A DNA stretch of 64,000 nucleotides from Streptomyces sp. NBC_01451 (GCF_036227485.1 NZ_CP109479.1:6820001-6884000), one strand, 5' to 3'. Positions 16,508 through 25,636 are shown, counted from the stretch's first letter. The notes: generated by a model from the letters alone, not told the origin. Translations and numbers: made by a program.

Positions 16508-19500
16508 TCACACTGCCAGTGGTTCCAGGTCCCGGTACACACGCCGCCTTTCGCGCACGAACACCGTGATCCCATTCTCGTCGCCGAGTAACAGCCGAAG
16601 CTCTGTCAGCGCATCGCCGTGCCGCCGTGCCGCCTCGCTCTGGCGGCCCAACTCGCTCAGAGTGAGGGCCGAGTTGGCGACGACTGCCAGTGTCTCCGGA
16701 TGGTGCGGGCCCAGCACCTTGCGCAGACTCATCATGGCGTTCTCCTCCAGGTCCCGGGCCTCGTCGAGGCGGCCCTGGTCGACCAGGACGTTGGCATAGT
16801 TGACGCCGCAGAACAAGGAGTGCGGGTGCTGCTCACCCAGCACCGTTCGCATGCGCCCCAACACTTGGCGGAACACTGCGGCAGCCTTCTCCGTGTCGTC
16901 GCAACCCCAGTGATAGATACCGAGGTTGTTCAGCGCGGCCTGGGTGTACGGGTGTTCTTCGCCCGGTACGTCCTTGTACTTGGACAGCGCCTCTTGGGCG
17001 ACTTCGCGCGCTGCCTCCCGCTCGTTGGCCGCGAAGAGGTCGGCTGCCATGTTCAGGTCGCAGGCCAGCGAGTCCGGTGTCGGTTCCTGGTACTGGGCCT
17101 GGTACTGGGCACGGGTTGCCGTCGTCAGTCTGCGCGCGTCCTCGAGTTGGCCGTCCCGGCGCAGCGATACGGCCAGGGACTTGGCGCACCTGAGAGTGCC
17201 CGGGAAGTCCTTTCCCAGGATCAGTTTGTGCGCGTCGTAAGCCTGGGACAGCACCGCCACCGACTCCGCGTACTTCCCGACCTCACGCAGGTCGCGTCCC
17301 AGCCGTTCGGCTGAGGCCAGGGTGTAGGGGTGCTTGGGACCCAGCACCCGCATACGCCGGTCGAGTGTCTCCTGGTCGATGTCGCGGGCCTTGCTGTAGC
17401 GGCCCACCATGCGCAGCGCGAGGGCGAGGTTGTTGGCCGCGCTCAGAGTCCTGCGGTGGGACTCGTGGAAGATCTGGCTGAACCCCTCGTGCGCCTCCTG
17501 GGCGAGATTGACCGCCTCGCTGTAGTCGCCTAGGGCCGCGAGGTCGCTCGCGAGGCTGGAGGTGGTGACGTAGGTATGCGGGTGCGAGGCTCCGAGTACG
17601 CGGCGCTGGCGGGCCAGCAGACCCCTGTCGATGTCCCGTGCCTCGATGTAGCGCCCCTGCGAGCGCAGCACGTTGGCTAGCTGGCACTGCAGGTACAGGT
17701 ACTGGACGTCGTCCTCGCCGAGCAGTGGTTTCCAGTGCTCCAGCAGGTCCTCGGCACGTTTCTGCGCGGTGGGGAAGTCGCCGCGTTTCCAGTAGTAGCG
17801 GACCCGGTCGATGAGCAGTCGGCGGGTCTCGGCCTCGGTGCAGTTGCTGGCGTCGGAGGCGGTGAGGTGCGGCCAGATGACCCCGAACCGGGGCCAGGTC
17901 GCGGGGTCGTCGATCGGCTCGTCACCGTCGGGACGGGCACCCGCGAGCACCATGTGCACAACGTGCCGGGCGTGCCGCTGCTCCTCCTCTGTCAACTGCG
18001 CACGGATCACGGCCTGGACCAGGCGGTGTACCTGGATGCTGTTGCTGACCTGGTCGACCTTGGCGAGCGCGAACCGCCCGATCTCCTGGACGACCCGGCC
18101 GAGCAGCAGCGGCTCCTGGAGCGCCGGGTCGTACGGCTTGAGAGCGTCGATCATCTCCTTGCTGTAGAGCAGGTCCGAGGAGATCGGCTCCGGAGCCAGG
18201 AACGCGCACAACTGCAGGAGCCGTACCGAGGCGGGAGAACGTTCCTTCAGCCGGGAGATGGACACGTTCCAGGTCGCTGCAACTGTCCTCGGGTAGTCGG
18301 CGGGCTGGTTGAGGTCCAGGACATCGGTGGTCTGCTCAGCCAGCTGCCGCAGATATGTCTTGACCGGCGTGGCCGTCTCGGCCAGCCAGGCCGCCGCCTG
18401 CTCGACGGCCAGCGGCAGGTCGCCCACCGCCAACGCCACTTGGTCGGCCGCCTCGGGGGTCAGCCCTCTGGCCCGTCGTGTGAGGTGTTCGACGCTCTCC
18501 TCGCGGAGGAAGACATCGACGAGTTGCGCCGAGCCCTGTTGTGCCCAGGCCTGGTTGCGAGAAGTGACGAGAATGTGCCCGCTGCCACCGGTCGGGAAGT
18601 ACGGAGTCAGTGCGGCCGGGTCGTCGGCGTTGTCGAAGACCAGCAGCCAGCGGTTGGTCGGGGTGCCCCGGGACAGCATCTGGCGGGCTTCCTTGCTCGC
18701 CATGGTGATGTCCTCGCGCCCGGGTGCGCCGATGCGGGTGCCGAGTTCGGCGAGCGAGGCGACGACATCGTCCTCGTGCTCGGCCGACGTCCACCACACC
18801 AGGTCGTAGTCACCCATGAAGCGGTGTACGTACTCCAGTGCGACCTGGGTCTTGCCCACACCACCGAGCCCGAACAGGACCTGGGGCTGCGAGGGGCCCG
18901 CGGGGACACCCCCGCCGAGTTGGTCGCGGATCCGCTCCAGAATGACGTTGCGCCCGGTGAACGTGTTGTTGCGCTGCGGTGCGCTCAGATACGCCGGAAT
19001 GTTGCCGGGGAAACGGGCCGCGTGCGGGCCGGCCTCCAGTGCCTGCCCCGGCAGGCCCAGGGCGCGCAGCAGCGCGGCGGCGCACTGCGCCTCGTCGAAC
19101 CGGTGCAGGTCCACGGGGTTGTGGTCGAGGTAGGTCTCGGGCAGCCGCACCTCGTCGACCCGCAGCGGAACCGTGGTACCGGGCGGGGTGTCCGCGCTGC
19201 TGCCAGTGAGGGTGCGCCAGACTGTGTCGGCGTACCGGGACTTCTGGAACGCGGTTGACAGCAGAATCAGTGTGCGGGTGGCCGCGTCCGTGCGCTCGAC
19301 GGGCCCGCCGGAGATGTCGTGCGGCACGACGTTGCAGCCGACCCGCTTGAGCAGCGACTCGACCCAGTCGGCCCACATCCGGTTCTCCGCCGAGTACGCC
19401 ACGACCACATTGGCCGCGCTGGTCAGTGGGCGCCGCCTTAGGTACGCGTCGCGGCAGCGCAACCGCACCGGCTCGGGGATCGCCGGCAGCGAGGTGACGT

Positions 19501-20443
19501 CGTCGTCGGTGATGACCCGGGTGAGCCGTTCGAACGCGGACAGCAGTGACTTGGGGTCGCCCTTCGTGTCACCGAAGGTGGCGAGGGTCTCCTCGTACGC
19601 GTAGTAGGGGCGGTAGGGGATCTCGACGCTGCCCCAGTAGGCCGTCAGCTCGTCCGGGCCCAGTTTCTCGCCTTTGAGTCCCCTGGGCAGCCCCTGGAAG
19701 CGCAGCTGGGCCAGCGCCCGGCCGGCGTCGACCTTGTCCTTCTCGCCCTCGTCGATGCGCATCGGCACGGGCAGTACCCGGATGGGGTGAGGGAGGGAAC
19801 CGTCCTCGACGCTGCGGGCCACCGCGGCACCGCCGTCCAGCGACTGGTCGCTCAGCGTGAAGCAGTCGACCAGGACATCCGGCATCTGCATGGTGCAGAT
19901 GTCCGCGTTGTCGGACAGCCCAGTTCGGCTGTCGATCAGGACGTAGTCGTACGACTTCTTCATGTTGGCGCGCAGCGCCTTGAGGAAGGCGCCGCCGCCC
20001 AGCCGGTCGTAGAAGTTGTCCCATTCCAGGGAGGACACGGTCGCCGAGTAGGCGCGGTCCTGACGGCCCGCAGACAGGAAGTCGAGCGAACCGCCGTCCT
20101 TGAAACTCAGCCCGAACCGCTCCGGGGTGAGGGAGATGGCGTGCTGCTCGACGTTCGCGTAGTCGTCCTGCCAGTCGCCGGAGCGCTGCGGGCCGGTCGT
20201 CGCGGCCCACGCGAAGTCATGAATGATGTTGATGACTCCGGTGGTGGCCACCAGCGCGTTGGGCTCCAGGAACGGGTGGAAGAAGCGGTGCAAGCCCGGC
20301 GCCTCCAGGTCCCAGTCGACGGCCAGGACCCGCTTGCCGTTCGCGGCGAGGATCCACGCTGTGTTGGCCAGGGCCATCGTGCGCCCAGTACCGCCCTTGT
20401 ACGAGTAGAAGGTGATGATGCGTCCGTTCTGCACGGCCGTCAT
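16508..20443 (-). CDS. fxsT: FxsT: ParA/MinD-like, TIR, NB-ARC and TPR protein
   Basis: 1311 residues with four parts. Residues 1-330 are a MinD/ParA-type ATPase with the deviant Walker A KGGTGRT (16-22) and YDYVLIDSRTGLSD (165-178). Residues about 345-460 look like a TIR domain (NVVVAYSAENRMW; TLILLSTAFQKSRYADTVW). Residues about 485-790 are NB-ARC, with P-loop GLGGVGKT (525-532) and a WLLVFDNADD Walker B. From about residue 900 to the end are tetratricopeptide repeats with LGxxHPxT signatures. Proteins of this kind are annotated as the FxSxx-COOH system TPR protein. It is the last gene of the fxs unit and overlaps fxsC by ATGA. The architecture resembles plant NLR and bacterial STAND immune proteins; a switch role is inference. 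Confidence 0.88.
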   Translation of the reverse strand: MTAVQNGRIITFYSYKGGTGRTMALANTAWILAANGKRVLAVDWDLEAPGLHRFFHPFLEPNALVATTGVINIIHDFAWAATTGPQRSGDWQDDYANVEQHAISLTPERFGLSFKDGGSLDFLSAGRQDRAYSATVSSLEWDNFYDRLGGGAFLKALRANMKKSYDYVLIDSRTGLSDNADICTMQMPDVLVDCFTLSDQSLDGGAAVARSVEDGSLPHPIRVLPVPMRIDEGEKDKVDAGRALAQLRFQGLPRGLKGEKLGPDELTAYWGSVEIPYRPYYAYEETLATFGDTKGDPKSLLSAFERLTRVITDDDVTSLPAIPEPVRLRCRDAYLRRRPLTSAANVVVAYSAENRMWADWVESLLKRVGCNVVPHDISGGPVERTDAATRTLILLSTAFQKSRYADTVWRTLTGSSADTPPGTTVPLRVDEVRLPETYLDHNPVDLHRFDEAQCAAALLRALGLPGQALEAGPHAARFPGNIPAYLSAPQRNNTFTGRNVILERIRDQLGGGVPAGPSQPQVLFGLGGVGKTQVALEYVHRFMGDYDLVWWTSAEHEDDVVASLAELGTRIGAPGREDITMASKEARQMLSRGTPTNRWLLVFDNADDPAALTPYFPTGGSGHILVTSRNQAWAQQGSAQLVDVFLREESVEHLTRRARGLTPEAADQVALAVGDLPLAVEQAAAWLAETATPVKTYLRQLAEQTTDVLDLNQPADYPRTVAATWNVSISRLKERSPASVRLLQLCAFLAPEPISSDLLYSKEMIDALKPYDPALQEPLLLGRVVQEIGRFALAKVDQVSNSIQVHRLVQAVIRAQLTEEEQRHARHVVHMVLAGARPDGDEPIDDPATWPRFGVIWPHLTASDASNCTEAETRRLLIDRVRYYWKRGDFPTAQKRAEDLLEHWKPLLGEDDVQYLYLQCQLANVLRSQGRYIEARDIDRGLLARQRRVLGASHPHTYVTTSSLASDLAALGDYSEAVNLAQEAHEGFSQIFHESHRRTLSAANNLALALRMVGRYSKARDIDQETLDRRMRVLGPKHPYTLASAERLGRDLREVGKYAESVAVLSQAYDAHKLILGKDFPGTLRCAKSLAVSLRRDGQLEDARRLTTATRAQYQAQYQEPTPDSLACDLNMAADLFAANEREAAREVAQEALSKYKDVPGEEHPYTQAALNNLGIYHWGCDDTEKAAAVFRQVLGRMRTVLGEQHPHSLFCGVNYANVLVDQGRLDEARDLEENAMMSLRKVLGPHHPETLAVVANSALTLSELGRQSEAARRHGDALTELRLLLGDENGITVFVRERRRVYRDLEPLAV

Positions 20444-21798
20444 GCTTCTCCTCCGTTATCGGGTCCCGCTTCCGGGTACCGCGGCTGGATGGGGCCCGTC
20501 AGACGGGGTCTGGGGATGTGCGGGCCCGGTGGCGGATGTGCCTCCGCGTGCTTGAGGAACTGCCGGGTCGTATGGGCCACGACGGCGGGCAGCACGTCGG
20601 TGAAGGCCTTGAGTGTGGGCACCCCGGTCACGGCGATCCGGCAGTCGGTGCGCCGGCCCCGGTCCAGGATCAGCGGAAGGGTGCGCTCCAGCTCCTCGGT
20701 GAGTTGCCGCCCCTCCGAACTGTGACACTGCAGGTCGAGACGGTTCCACGGGACGATCGCGCTCACCCAGGGTCGGGCATGGGAGTCGAAGGTCCTGAGC
20801 CGCCGACGCCGCTCCTGGTCGGTCAGCACCCATCGGTCGACCAGCAGGATGCCTGGTCTGCCCATTGCCTTGTCGTCTTTGTCACCATGATCGCCACTGT
20901 CGTCCGGGGAGCCGCCGACGGGCGGCGTCGGCGGCTCCCCGGTGTCCTCGTCGTCGAACGAGGAGACCGTTATCCGGTAGTCGAGGGAGCGGATGAGTTC
21001 CTCGGCAAGCGACGGCAGTGGACGCGTGGACTCGCCGTGGTACGGATTCCAGTCCTGGGCTTCCTCGCCGTACGGCCGGATGTCGCGGTGCTCGGGGACG
21101 CTGTCCCGGGTCGGCGCGGCCACGGTGAGGTGGATGTGTCTGGGGCCGGAGCCGCGCGGCTTGAAAGCGCTGGGTGTGTTCTCGTAGTTGCGGGGCCTAC
21201 TCGGTGGCAGTGGCGACTCGTGGGCGACCCGCACGATCCGCTGCGCAAGCCCCAGCACGGTCTCCTCGTACTCGTCGTGCAGTCGGTTGAGTTTGATCAG
21301 GCCGTAGATCCCGTTAGTGGCGTAGCGGTCGCCGTAGGTCGCGTGGTCGAGGTGGATGTGCCGGACGGAGTCCGGTAGTTGGTCGTAGTCCACGCGGGTC
21401 CACATGGCGGGGACAATGGCGGACGTCGCCCCTGAGCCGGTGGCCTTGGCATGCAGAACACGTTCGTGGAAGGCGAACCACTCGCGCCCGCACATCTCGC
21501 TGGTGAAGTAGCGGGGCGAGAACAGCGGTACGAACACCCGACACCTGGCCAGGTTCTCGCTGAGCTTCTCCGGCCAGCCCTCTCCGGAGCGCATCTCCCG
21601 GTCCATGAACCCGGCCTGGGAGCCGGCGGGCAGATCCGTGAGCGCCATGATGTGGTTGCACAAGTCCCGGTACAGGACATGCACCCAGTGATCGGGGTCT
21701 CCGCCACCGGTCCCCCAGGGGGGTGTGTGGGCGTAGGAAAGGAAGAAATAGGGCTGGGTGTCCGGTATCCGGTCCCGACCCCGTTCGGTGTTGTCCAC
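20440..21798 (-). CDS. fxsC: TIR-like protein FxsC
   Basis: 452 residues. The first 200 are TIR-like: YFFLSYAH (17-24), FMDREM (64-69), a helix WPEKLSENLARCRVFVPLFS, and SPRYFTSEMCGREW, in which Glu106 lies where NAD-cleaving TIR domains have their catalytic glutamate. A Pro/Ser/acidic linker (about 205-325) follows. The last 130 residues form a second domain (GILLVDRW..., WVSAIVPWNR) that I do not recognise. The GTG at 21798 has a GGGGGG ribosome site. It lies 93 bp after the acetyltransferase gene and overlaps fxsT by 4 bp, so FxsC and FxsT are made together. Catalytic activity is not established by sequence. Confidence 0.85.
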   Translation of the reverse strand: MDNTERGRDRIPDTQPYFFLSYAHTPPWGTGGGDPDHWVHVLYRDLCNHIMALTDLPAGSQAGFMDREMRSGEGWPEKLSENLARCRVFVPLFSPRYFTSEMCGREWFAFHERVLHAKATGSGATSAIVPAMWTRVDYDQLPDSVRHIHLDHATYGDRYATNGIYGLIKLNRLHDEYEETVLGLAQRIVRVAHESPLPPSRPRNYENTPSAFKPRGSGPRHIHLTVAAPTRDSVPEHRDIRPYGEEAQDWNPYHGESTRPLPSLAEELIRSLDYRITVSSFDDEDTGEPPTPPVGGSPDDSGDHGDKDDKAMGRPGILLVDRWVLTDQERRRRLRTFDSHARPWVSAIVPWNRLDLQCHSSEGRQLTEELERTLPLILDRGRRTDCRIAVTGVPTLKAFTDVLPAVVAHTTRQFLKHAEAHPPPGPHIPRPRLTGPIQPRYPEAGPDNGGEA

Positions 21799-21891
21799 AC
21801 GCCCCCCTGCCCGTCGGTGGACCCCGCCGCCGCGGCCACCTGACCGGAACCAACAATGTGCCCGACGGTTGGCTTGCCCGGGTTGCTTGTT

Positions 21892-22668
21892 TTACGTCAT
21901 TCCGCGTCCCAATCCGGACATTTGATTGCAGGCATGGTCCACGGCGGCTCGCATCCTGAAGAACGTGACCGTTTTCCCGGCCCATTCCCCCTCTACCGTC
22001 AGTTCACGCGGTAGCCGTGCTCCGATCGCACCGAAGTCGCCGTCGTACAGGGCGACATCGTCGTACGAGATCCAGTTTCCCCTCTCGCCCACCACACACC
22101 GGTACGTACGCCGACGTGCGTGCGGCCTCGTCCGGTACTCGGCTAGATGGAACGCGCTGCACACCTCGAACCCGACGCGCAACAGGAGGACTTGGGCATC
22201 TGCGTCATACAGAGTGGCTGTGGGGGACTGCTCGCCGAGATGACAGTGCGGATCGTGCCCGCTGAGCAACTCCGCAGCCCTGGGGCCGATCCCGGCGAAC
22301 GAGCTCTGCGGATGTGCGCTGCGCACGGCACCGGGAGTCGTACGCACACACTCGGCGAGCGCACCCATGGAGTGGCAGGGCGTGGCATCCGGGTCGAAGG
22401 GGGACATCGAGGCGCGGAAGTCGACTTTTTCTTGCTCGGTCATGTCCTCGGTGCGGACCTTGTGCGCATTCGAGGTGTCGGAGTTCTCGGGAGTGAAAGC
22501 AGGCACAATGAGCGTACCGGCCGGGCCCAGGGCGGCAAGGAGCGTGTTCCGGACCAGGAGAGGGCTCATGCCGGTGCCGCTGAGGGAGGCGTGGACGAGG
22601 AGGGGGGTGGTAGTGCGGCGGAGGCCCAGATCACGACACAGTCGGCGTAGCGGCTCGGCCTCAGTCAT
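21892..22668 (-). CDS. AAC(3)-like acetyltransferase in the fxs locus
   Basis: 258 residues of the aminoglycoside N3-acetyltransferase fold. The family motifs are present: LLVHASLSGTG near the start, SMGALAE, HPQSSFAGIGPRA, and the GxxSPTATLYDADAQVLLLRVGF...HLAEYR block with the conserved His and Glu. I chose ATG 22668 because it overlaps the end of fxsB by 8 bp, which is typical of coupling; the longer frame to 22848 lies inside fxsB. In this setting it may acetylate the FxsA-derived peptide or a small ligand rather than an antibiotic. That is inference; drug resistance cannot be excluded. Confidence 0.85.
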   Translation of the reverse strand: MTEAEPLRRLCRDLGLRRTTTPLLVHASLSGTGMSPLLVRNTLLAALGPAGTLIVPAFTPENSDTSNAHKVRTEDMTEQEKVDFRASMSPFDPDATPCHSMGALAECVRTTPGAVRSAHPQSSFAGIGPRAAELLSGHDPHCHLGEQSPTATLYDADAQVLLLRVGFEVCSAFHLAEYRTRPHARRRTYRCVVGERGNWISYDDVALYDGDFGAIGARLPRELTVEGEWAGKTVTFFRMRAAVDHACNQMSGLGRGMT

Positions 22669-24859
22669 GGCTGTCCACACACACGGCCCACTCCGCCCGC
22701 AGCTCGGCAGCCAGCATCGCACCGGTCTCCGTGAGGTCCTGCTCGGGAAGCCTCGCCAACTCGTCCAGGGCACGGTTCGCCTGCTCCAGCGCGTGAACGC
22801 GGCCGTTGGCCCTGCTGTCCTCCTCATTTTCCCAGTACGCGGCGTCACCGAGTGCGAAGAAAGCCTCGTCGAGCAGCCGCCCGGCCCTGTTACCGGGTAC
22901 GTTTAGGTCCGTCGTCTCCCGCAGCGCGGCGAGCCTGGCGTGTCTCCCGAGGCGTGGCAACTCACGTGCGAACTCCATCGGTTCGAAGTCGACGGCTACG
23001 CCGAGTGCGCCCAGTCCGTGGGATCCCAGGTGCAGGGATGCCCCGGCAGCGAGCGGGGTGATGGTAGTGGCGCGGAACGCGTTGATGCCGGTAAGCCATC
23101 CAGGCTTGCGTTCTTCCAGTAGTTCGTATGCGGTCCGTAGCCGCTCGCGGAACGAGATGAGCCCGTTGTGGTCCAGCGGGGGAGCAACAGCCACGGGGTA
23201 CGCGTCACGGTAGGGGTCACTGTCGTCGATGAGCAGCGCCTCTCCACTGGGGAGCCACAGCTGCACCAACGGCCGCCATGCGTCGGGATTTTGCGCGAGT
23301 AGGTATTCGTTGCCCCCCGTCATGCGCAACAGCAGGCCGTCCACAGTCACCGTTGCTTCGACTCGGCCGGCCTCGGGAGCCGTCAACGTTCCCAGCGTCG
23401 GCAGGTGAACGTCGGGACGGGATTGTTCCCAGGCAAGGGTCAACGGCGCGCGCGCGTGCACGGCCACGGCGACGGCCACGGCTGCGAAGCGGGCGACCTC
23501 GTCGGCCCCAGGTCCGCCACGGCGAAGCGAAGTGCGTACGTAGGGGTGGGCCAGGACTCTGTTGAGGTGCCACGCGCTGTCCTCGTCGCTGTCCAGTCGG
23601 ACCAGAGCCTGCCACACGGTGTCCCAGTCCGCGTTCCCGGTAAGGCGCTCGTTGGTCTGAGCGAGCAGGTCCCGGTCCAGCCTGAGCTGGGCGAAGCTCA
23701 GTTCACCTGGGTCGGTCACGGCGGCGGACAGTGAGCGTTCGGTGATCCGCTTGGCGGCGCCGCCGATGAACGCACGCAGGTCAGCGCAGAATACCGATGG
23801 ATTGTCGAAGCCGTGACCGGTGCGGTACCGGTGTGCGTACAGGCCGCCGCCGCAGGATTCGACGACCGGGCATCGGCGGCAGGTCTCACTGACCCCGGCC
23901 AACCCGCGCTGGCGAGCGAGCACCCCCTCGTGTAGGGCGAATTCCTCGAAGCCGTTCCGCGACACGTCGTACCCCGTGGCAGCCGCCCCGTCGAACGCAG
24001 TCTTGAGCGAGTCCGCCTGCTCGAAACTGCCGTCCGTCTCCACCACCGCCAGGTCGGACGGGGCGAGCCCCATGGCCTCGGTCAGGCTGGGACCCCCACG
24101 CAGCGTGCTGAGCACGGAGTCGAACGTTCGGACAGGGACCTTGCGGCCTTGCAGCTCCCAGCGGTCGAAAACAGCGAGCAGCCAGTCGGCATAGGGAGTC
24201 GGTGAGTTGACACCACGTGACGGGGGAGGGTTGTCCCAGGTCGAGTGTGGCAGCAGATAGTCGATGCGGGGCGGCGACAAAGCGGTCAGTGCCTCGTGTA
24301 CCGCGACAGGGTCGTTGGCCACGTCGACGGTGCACAGCAAGCCGCTGAAGAGGTGCTGGTATTCGGGTGTCTGGACGAGGCGGACGGCTCGGAGCACGCG
24401 CTCGTAACTACTCCGCCCTCTGCGGTCACGTCGGTGTCGGTCGTTGGCTGCCCTGTCACCGTCGAGTGAAATACTGACCTTCACTCCGAATTCCTTGAAA
24501 ATCTCCAGGTGGCGATTGCTCAGTTGCACGCCGTTGGTGTGAATTCGAAGATCGAGCGTGGTGATTGGCGTGAGGGCGGCACTGATTTCCCCGCAAATCT
24601 TCCGTAGTCGATTGGGGCCCACCAGTAGGGGCTCACCGCCATGCAGAATAACTGAGAAGGATTCAAGGCCCTGAGACTTTACGTATTCGGTGATTCGGCG
24701 GGTGACTTGACTGAGTGTCTCCTCGGAGATCACGGTCGGCCGGGTTTTCCAGCTCTGGTCCGCATGCTCGTAGACGTAGCAGTGGTCACATGCCAGATCG
24801 CATCTGCTGTGGATCTTCAGGACGAGTTGCTGGAGTGGGAAGTCCGCGGAGTCAGTCAC
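22661..24859 (-). CDS. fxsB: FxsB radical SAM/SPASM maturase with inactive beta-hydroxylase extension
   Basis: 732 residues. The radical SAM cluster motif is C20-x3-C24-x2-C27 and is followed by YVYEHADQSW. SPASM-type cysteines lie at 327, 330, 336 and 358. FxsB enzymes make a cyclophane between the Phe ring and the Ser beta-carbon of the FxS motif in the precursor. Residues about 380-732 form an extension resembling the HExxH-type peptide beta-hydroxylases, but at the expected place the sequence is RLGRH (636-640), so the first His and the Glu are lost and the domain should be inactive. The GTG start lacks a ribosome site; TAGCCT ends 7 bp upstream, suggesting a leaderless message separate from fxsA. 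Confidence 0.9.
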   Translation of the reverse strand: MTDSADFPLQQLVLKIHSRCDLACDHCYVYEHADQSWKTRPTVISEETLSQVTRRITEYVKSQGLESFSVILHGGEPLLVGPNRLRKICGEISAALTPITTLDLRIHTNGVQLSNRHLEIFKEFGVKVSISLDGDRAANDRHRRDRRGRSSYERVLRAVRLVQTPEYQHLFSGLLCTVDVANDPVAVHEALTALSPPRIDYLLPHSTWDNPPPSRGVNSPTPYADWLLAVFDRWELQGRKVPVRTFDSVLSTLRGGPSLTEAMGLAPSDLAVVETDGSFEQADSLKTAFDGAAATGYDVSRNGFEEFALHEGVLARQRGLAGVSETCRRCPVVESCGGGLYAHRYRTGHGFDNPSVFCADLRAFIGGAAKRITERSLSAAVTDPGELSFAQLRLDRDLLAQTNERLTGNADWDTVWQALVRLDSDEDSAWHLNRVLAHPYVRTSLRRGGPGADEVARFAAVAVAVAVHARAPLTLAWEQSRPDVHLPTLGTLTAPEAGRVEATVTVDGLLLRMTGGNEYLLAQNPDAWRPLVQLWLPSGEALLIDDSDPYRDAYPVAVAPPLDHNGLISFRERLRTAYELLEERKPGWLTGINAFRATTITPLAAGASLHLGSHGLGALGVAVDFEPMEFARELPRLGRHARLAALRETTDLNVPGNRAGRLLDEAFFALGDAAYWENEEDSRANGRVHALEQANRALDELARLPEQDLTETGAMLAAELRAEWAVCVDSHD

Positions 24860-24866
24860 CTAGCAC

Positions 24867-24872
24867 AGGCTA
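24867..24872 (-). promoter_or_regulatory. Leaderless-type -10 element for fxsB
   Basis: TAGCCT on the minus strand fits TANNNT and ends 7 bp before the GTG of fxsB. TTGGCA stands about 21 bp further upstream, a long spacer for a -35. No Shine-Dalgarno sequence is present. Confidence 0.4.
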
Positions 24873-25319
24873 CAGCTCGTGGCTACCCCTGACTGCCAAT
24901 CGGATGTTCGACTCATCGCCGGAACGCGGCCATTGAGGATGCCCTCCCGTGCCCGGTGGTGTGCTTGGCGCAGCTGGGAAGCATTGGATCAGGGATATTC
25001 CGGGAGTGGCGGGCCGGTGAGGCGAAAGGCTGAAGAAGTCCCTCTCACCAGGGGTTATGGGAGGCAGGTCGTCTTCAGGAGATCTTGCGTACGGGCGGGG
25101 TCGCCTGCGAACTGCGGTTATAGTGAACCGACTCTGAGTGTGCGGGGCCTGGCTCCGGCTGGCGGCCGGAGCCAGGCCCCGCGCGTGGAGTTACCGAAGC
25201 GGGTCCGGCCGACTAGGAAACGGCCGGGCTCGCTTCATGTGAACCCTGCCTCGTCCGCACCGTACTTGGGTCGCCGTGCCCTCAGCGAGCCAGCGTCTCC
25301 ACGCAACCTGCAACCGCTG
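24873..25319. other. Intergenic region between fxsB and the small ORF
   Basis: Nothing here resembles a known gene. It holds a strong hairpin (25142-25182, listed separately) and, just upstream of it on the minus strand, a 15-codon reading frame (25232 to 25185) with a weak AGGCAGGG site, too short to call. The base composition is less GC-rich than in the genes around it. Confidence 0.5.
25142..25182. terminator. Perfect 17-bp stem hairpin in the fxsA-fxsB gap
   Basis: GCGGGGCCTGGCTCCGG and its exact complement are separated by a 7-base loop. There is no T-run on either side. It may be an intrinsic-like terminator or an RNA-processing structure for minus-strand transcripts arriving from fxsA or the small ORF. 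Confidence 0.6.
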
Positions 25320-25442
25320 TCACGGCTGCGAGAACTGCGATCTAGAGCCTTGCCCTGATCGGGTCGAAGCTCGGGCTGTTTTCTTCCTGCGGTTCCTGCT
25401 TTCGGCCGCTGCCTGGCTGTTGTTCAGGTTCTCGCCCCTCAT
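25320..25442 (-). CDS. Candidate small ORF, 40 aa, very basic
   Basis: An ATG at 25442 is preceded by a near-perfect Shine-Dalgarno (AAGGAG, 6 bp away) inside a purine-rich run. The 40-residue product has a central basic patch (RNRRKK) and ends QFSQP. It lies on the same strand as the fxs genes, between fxsA and fxsB. It is not an FxSxx peptide because the Phe is at position -4. The strong ribosome site is the only firm support; codon bias cannot be judged at this length. It could be a second small peptide of the locus or chance. Confidence 0.35.
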   Translation of the reverse strand: MRGENLNNSQAAAESRNRRKKTARASTRSGQGSRSQFSQP

Positions 25443-25506
25443 TCCCTTCTCCTTCCTCGTTTATATGTCTCACCCTCCACTAATGATTCCCGGCGGGCCG
25501 GGACAA

Positions 25507-25559
25507 CCTCGACTATTGCACAGGTCGAACTTCTCCTGGCCATTGTGCAAGACGAGGTG
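25507..25559. repeat. Imperfect inverted repeat
   Basis: Arms CCTCG-N4-TTGCACA and TGTGCAA-N3-CGAGG flank about 22 bp. This lies just upstream of the small ORF on the minus strand and could be a regulator site or a weak hairpin. Confidence 0.4.
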
Positions 25560-25636
25560 CTTATGGAGTGAAGGGGAATGGGGTGGCGTCAGTGTACCTG
25601 CGAACGCCACGAGTTCAGGGTCTGTCAGCAAGCGAG

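Noticed and set aside
21892..22668. Calling the AAC(3)-like gene an aminoglycoside resistance gene
   Set aside because: It is coupled to fxsB and sits inside the fxs locus, so a role in that system is more likely; resistance is not shown by sequence.
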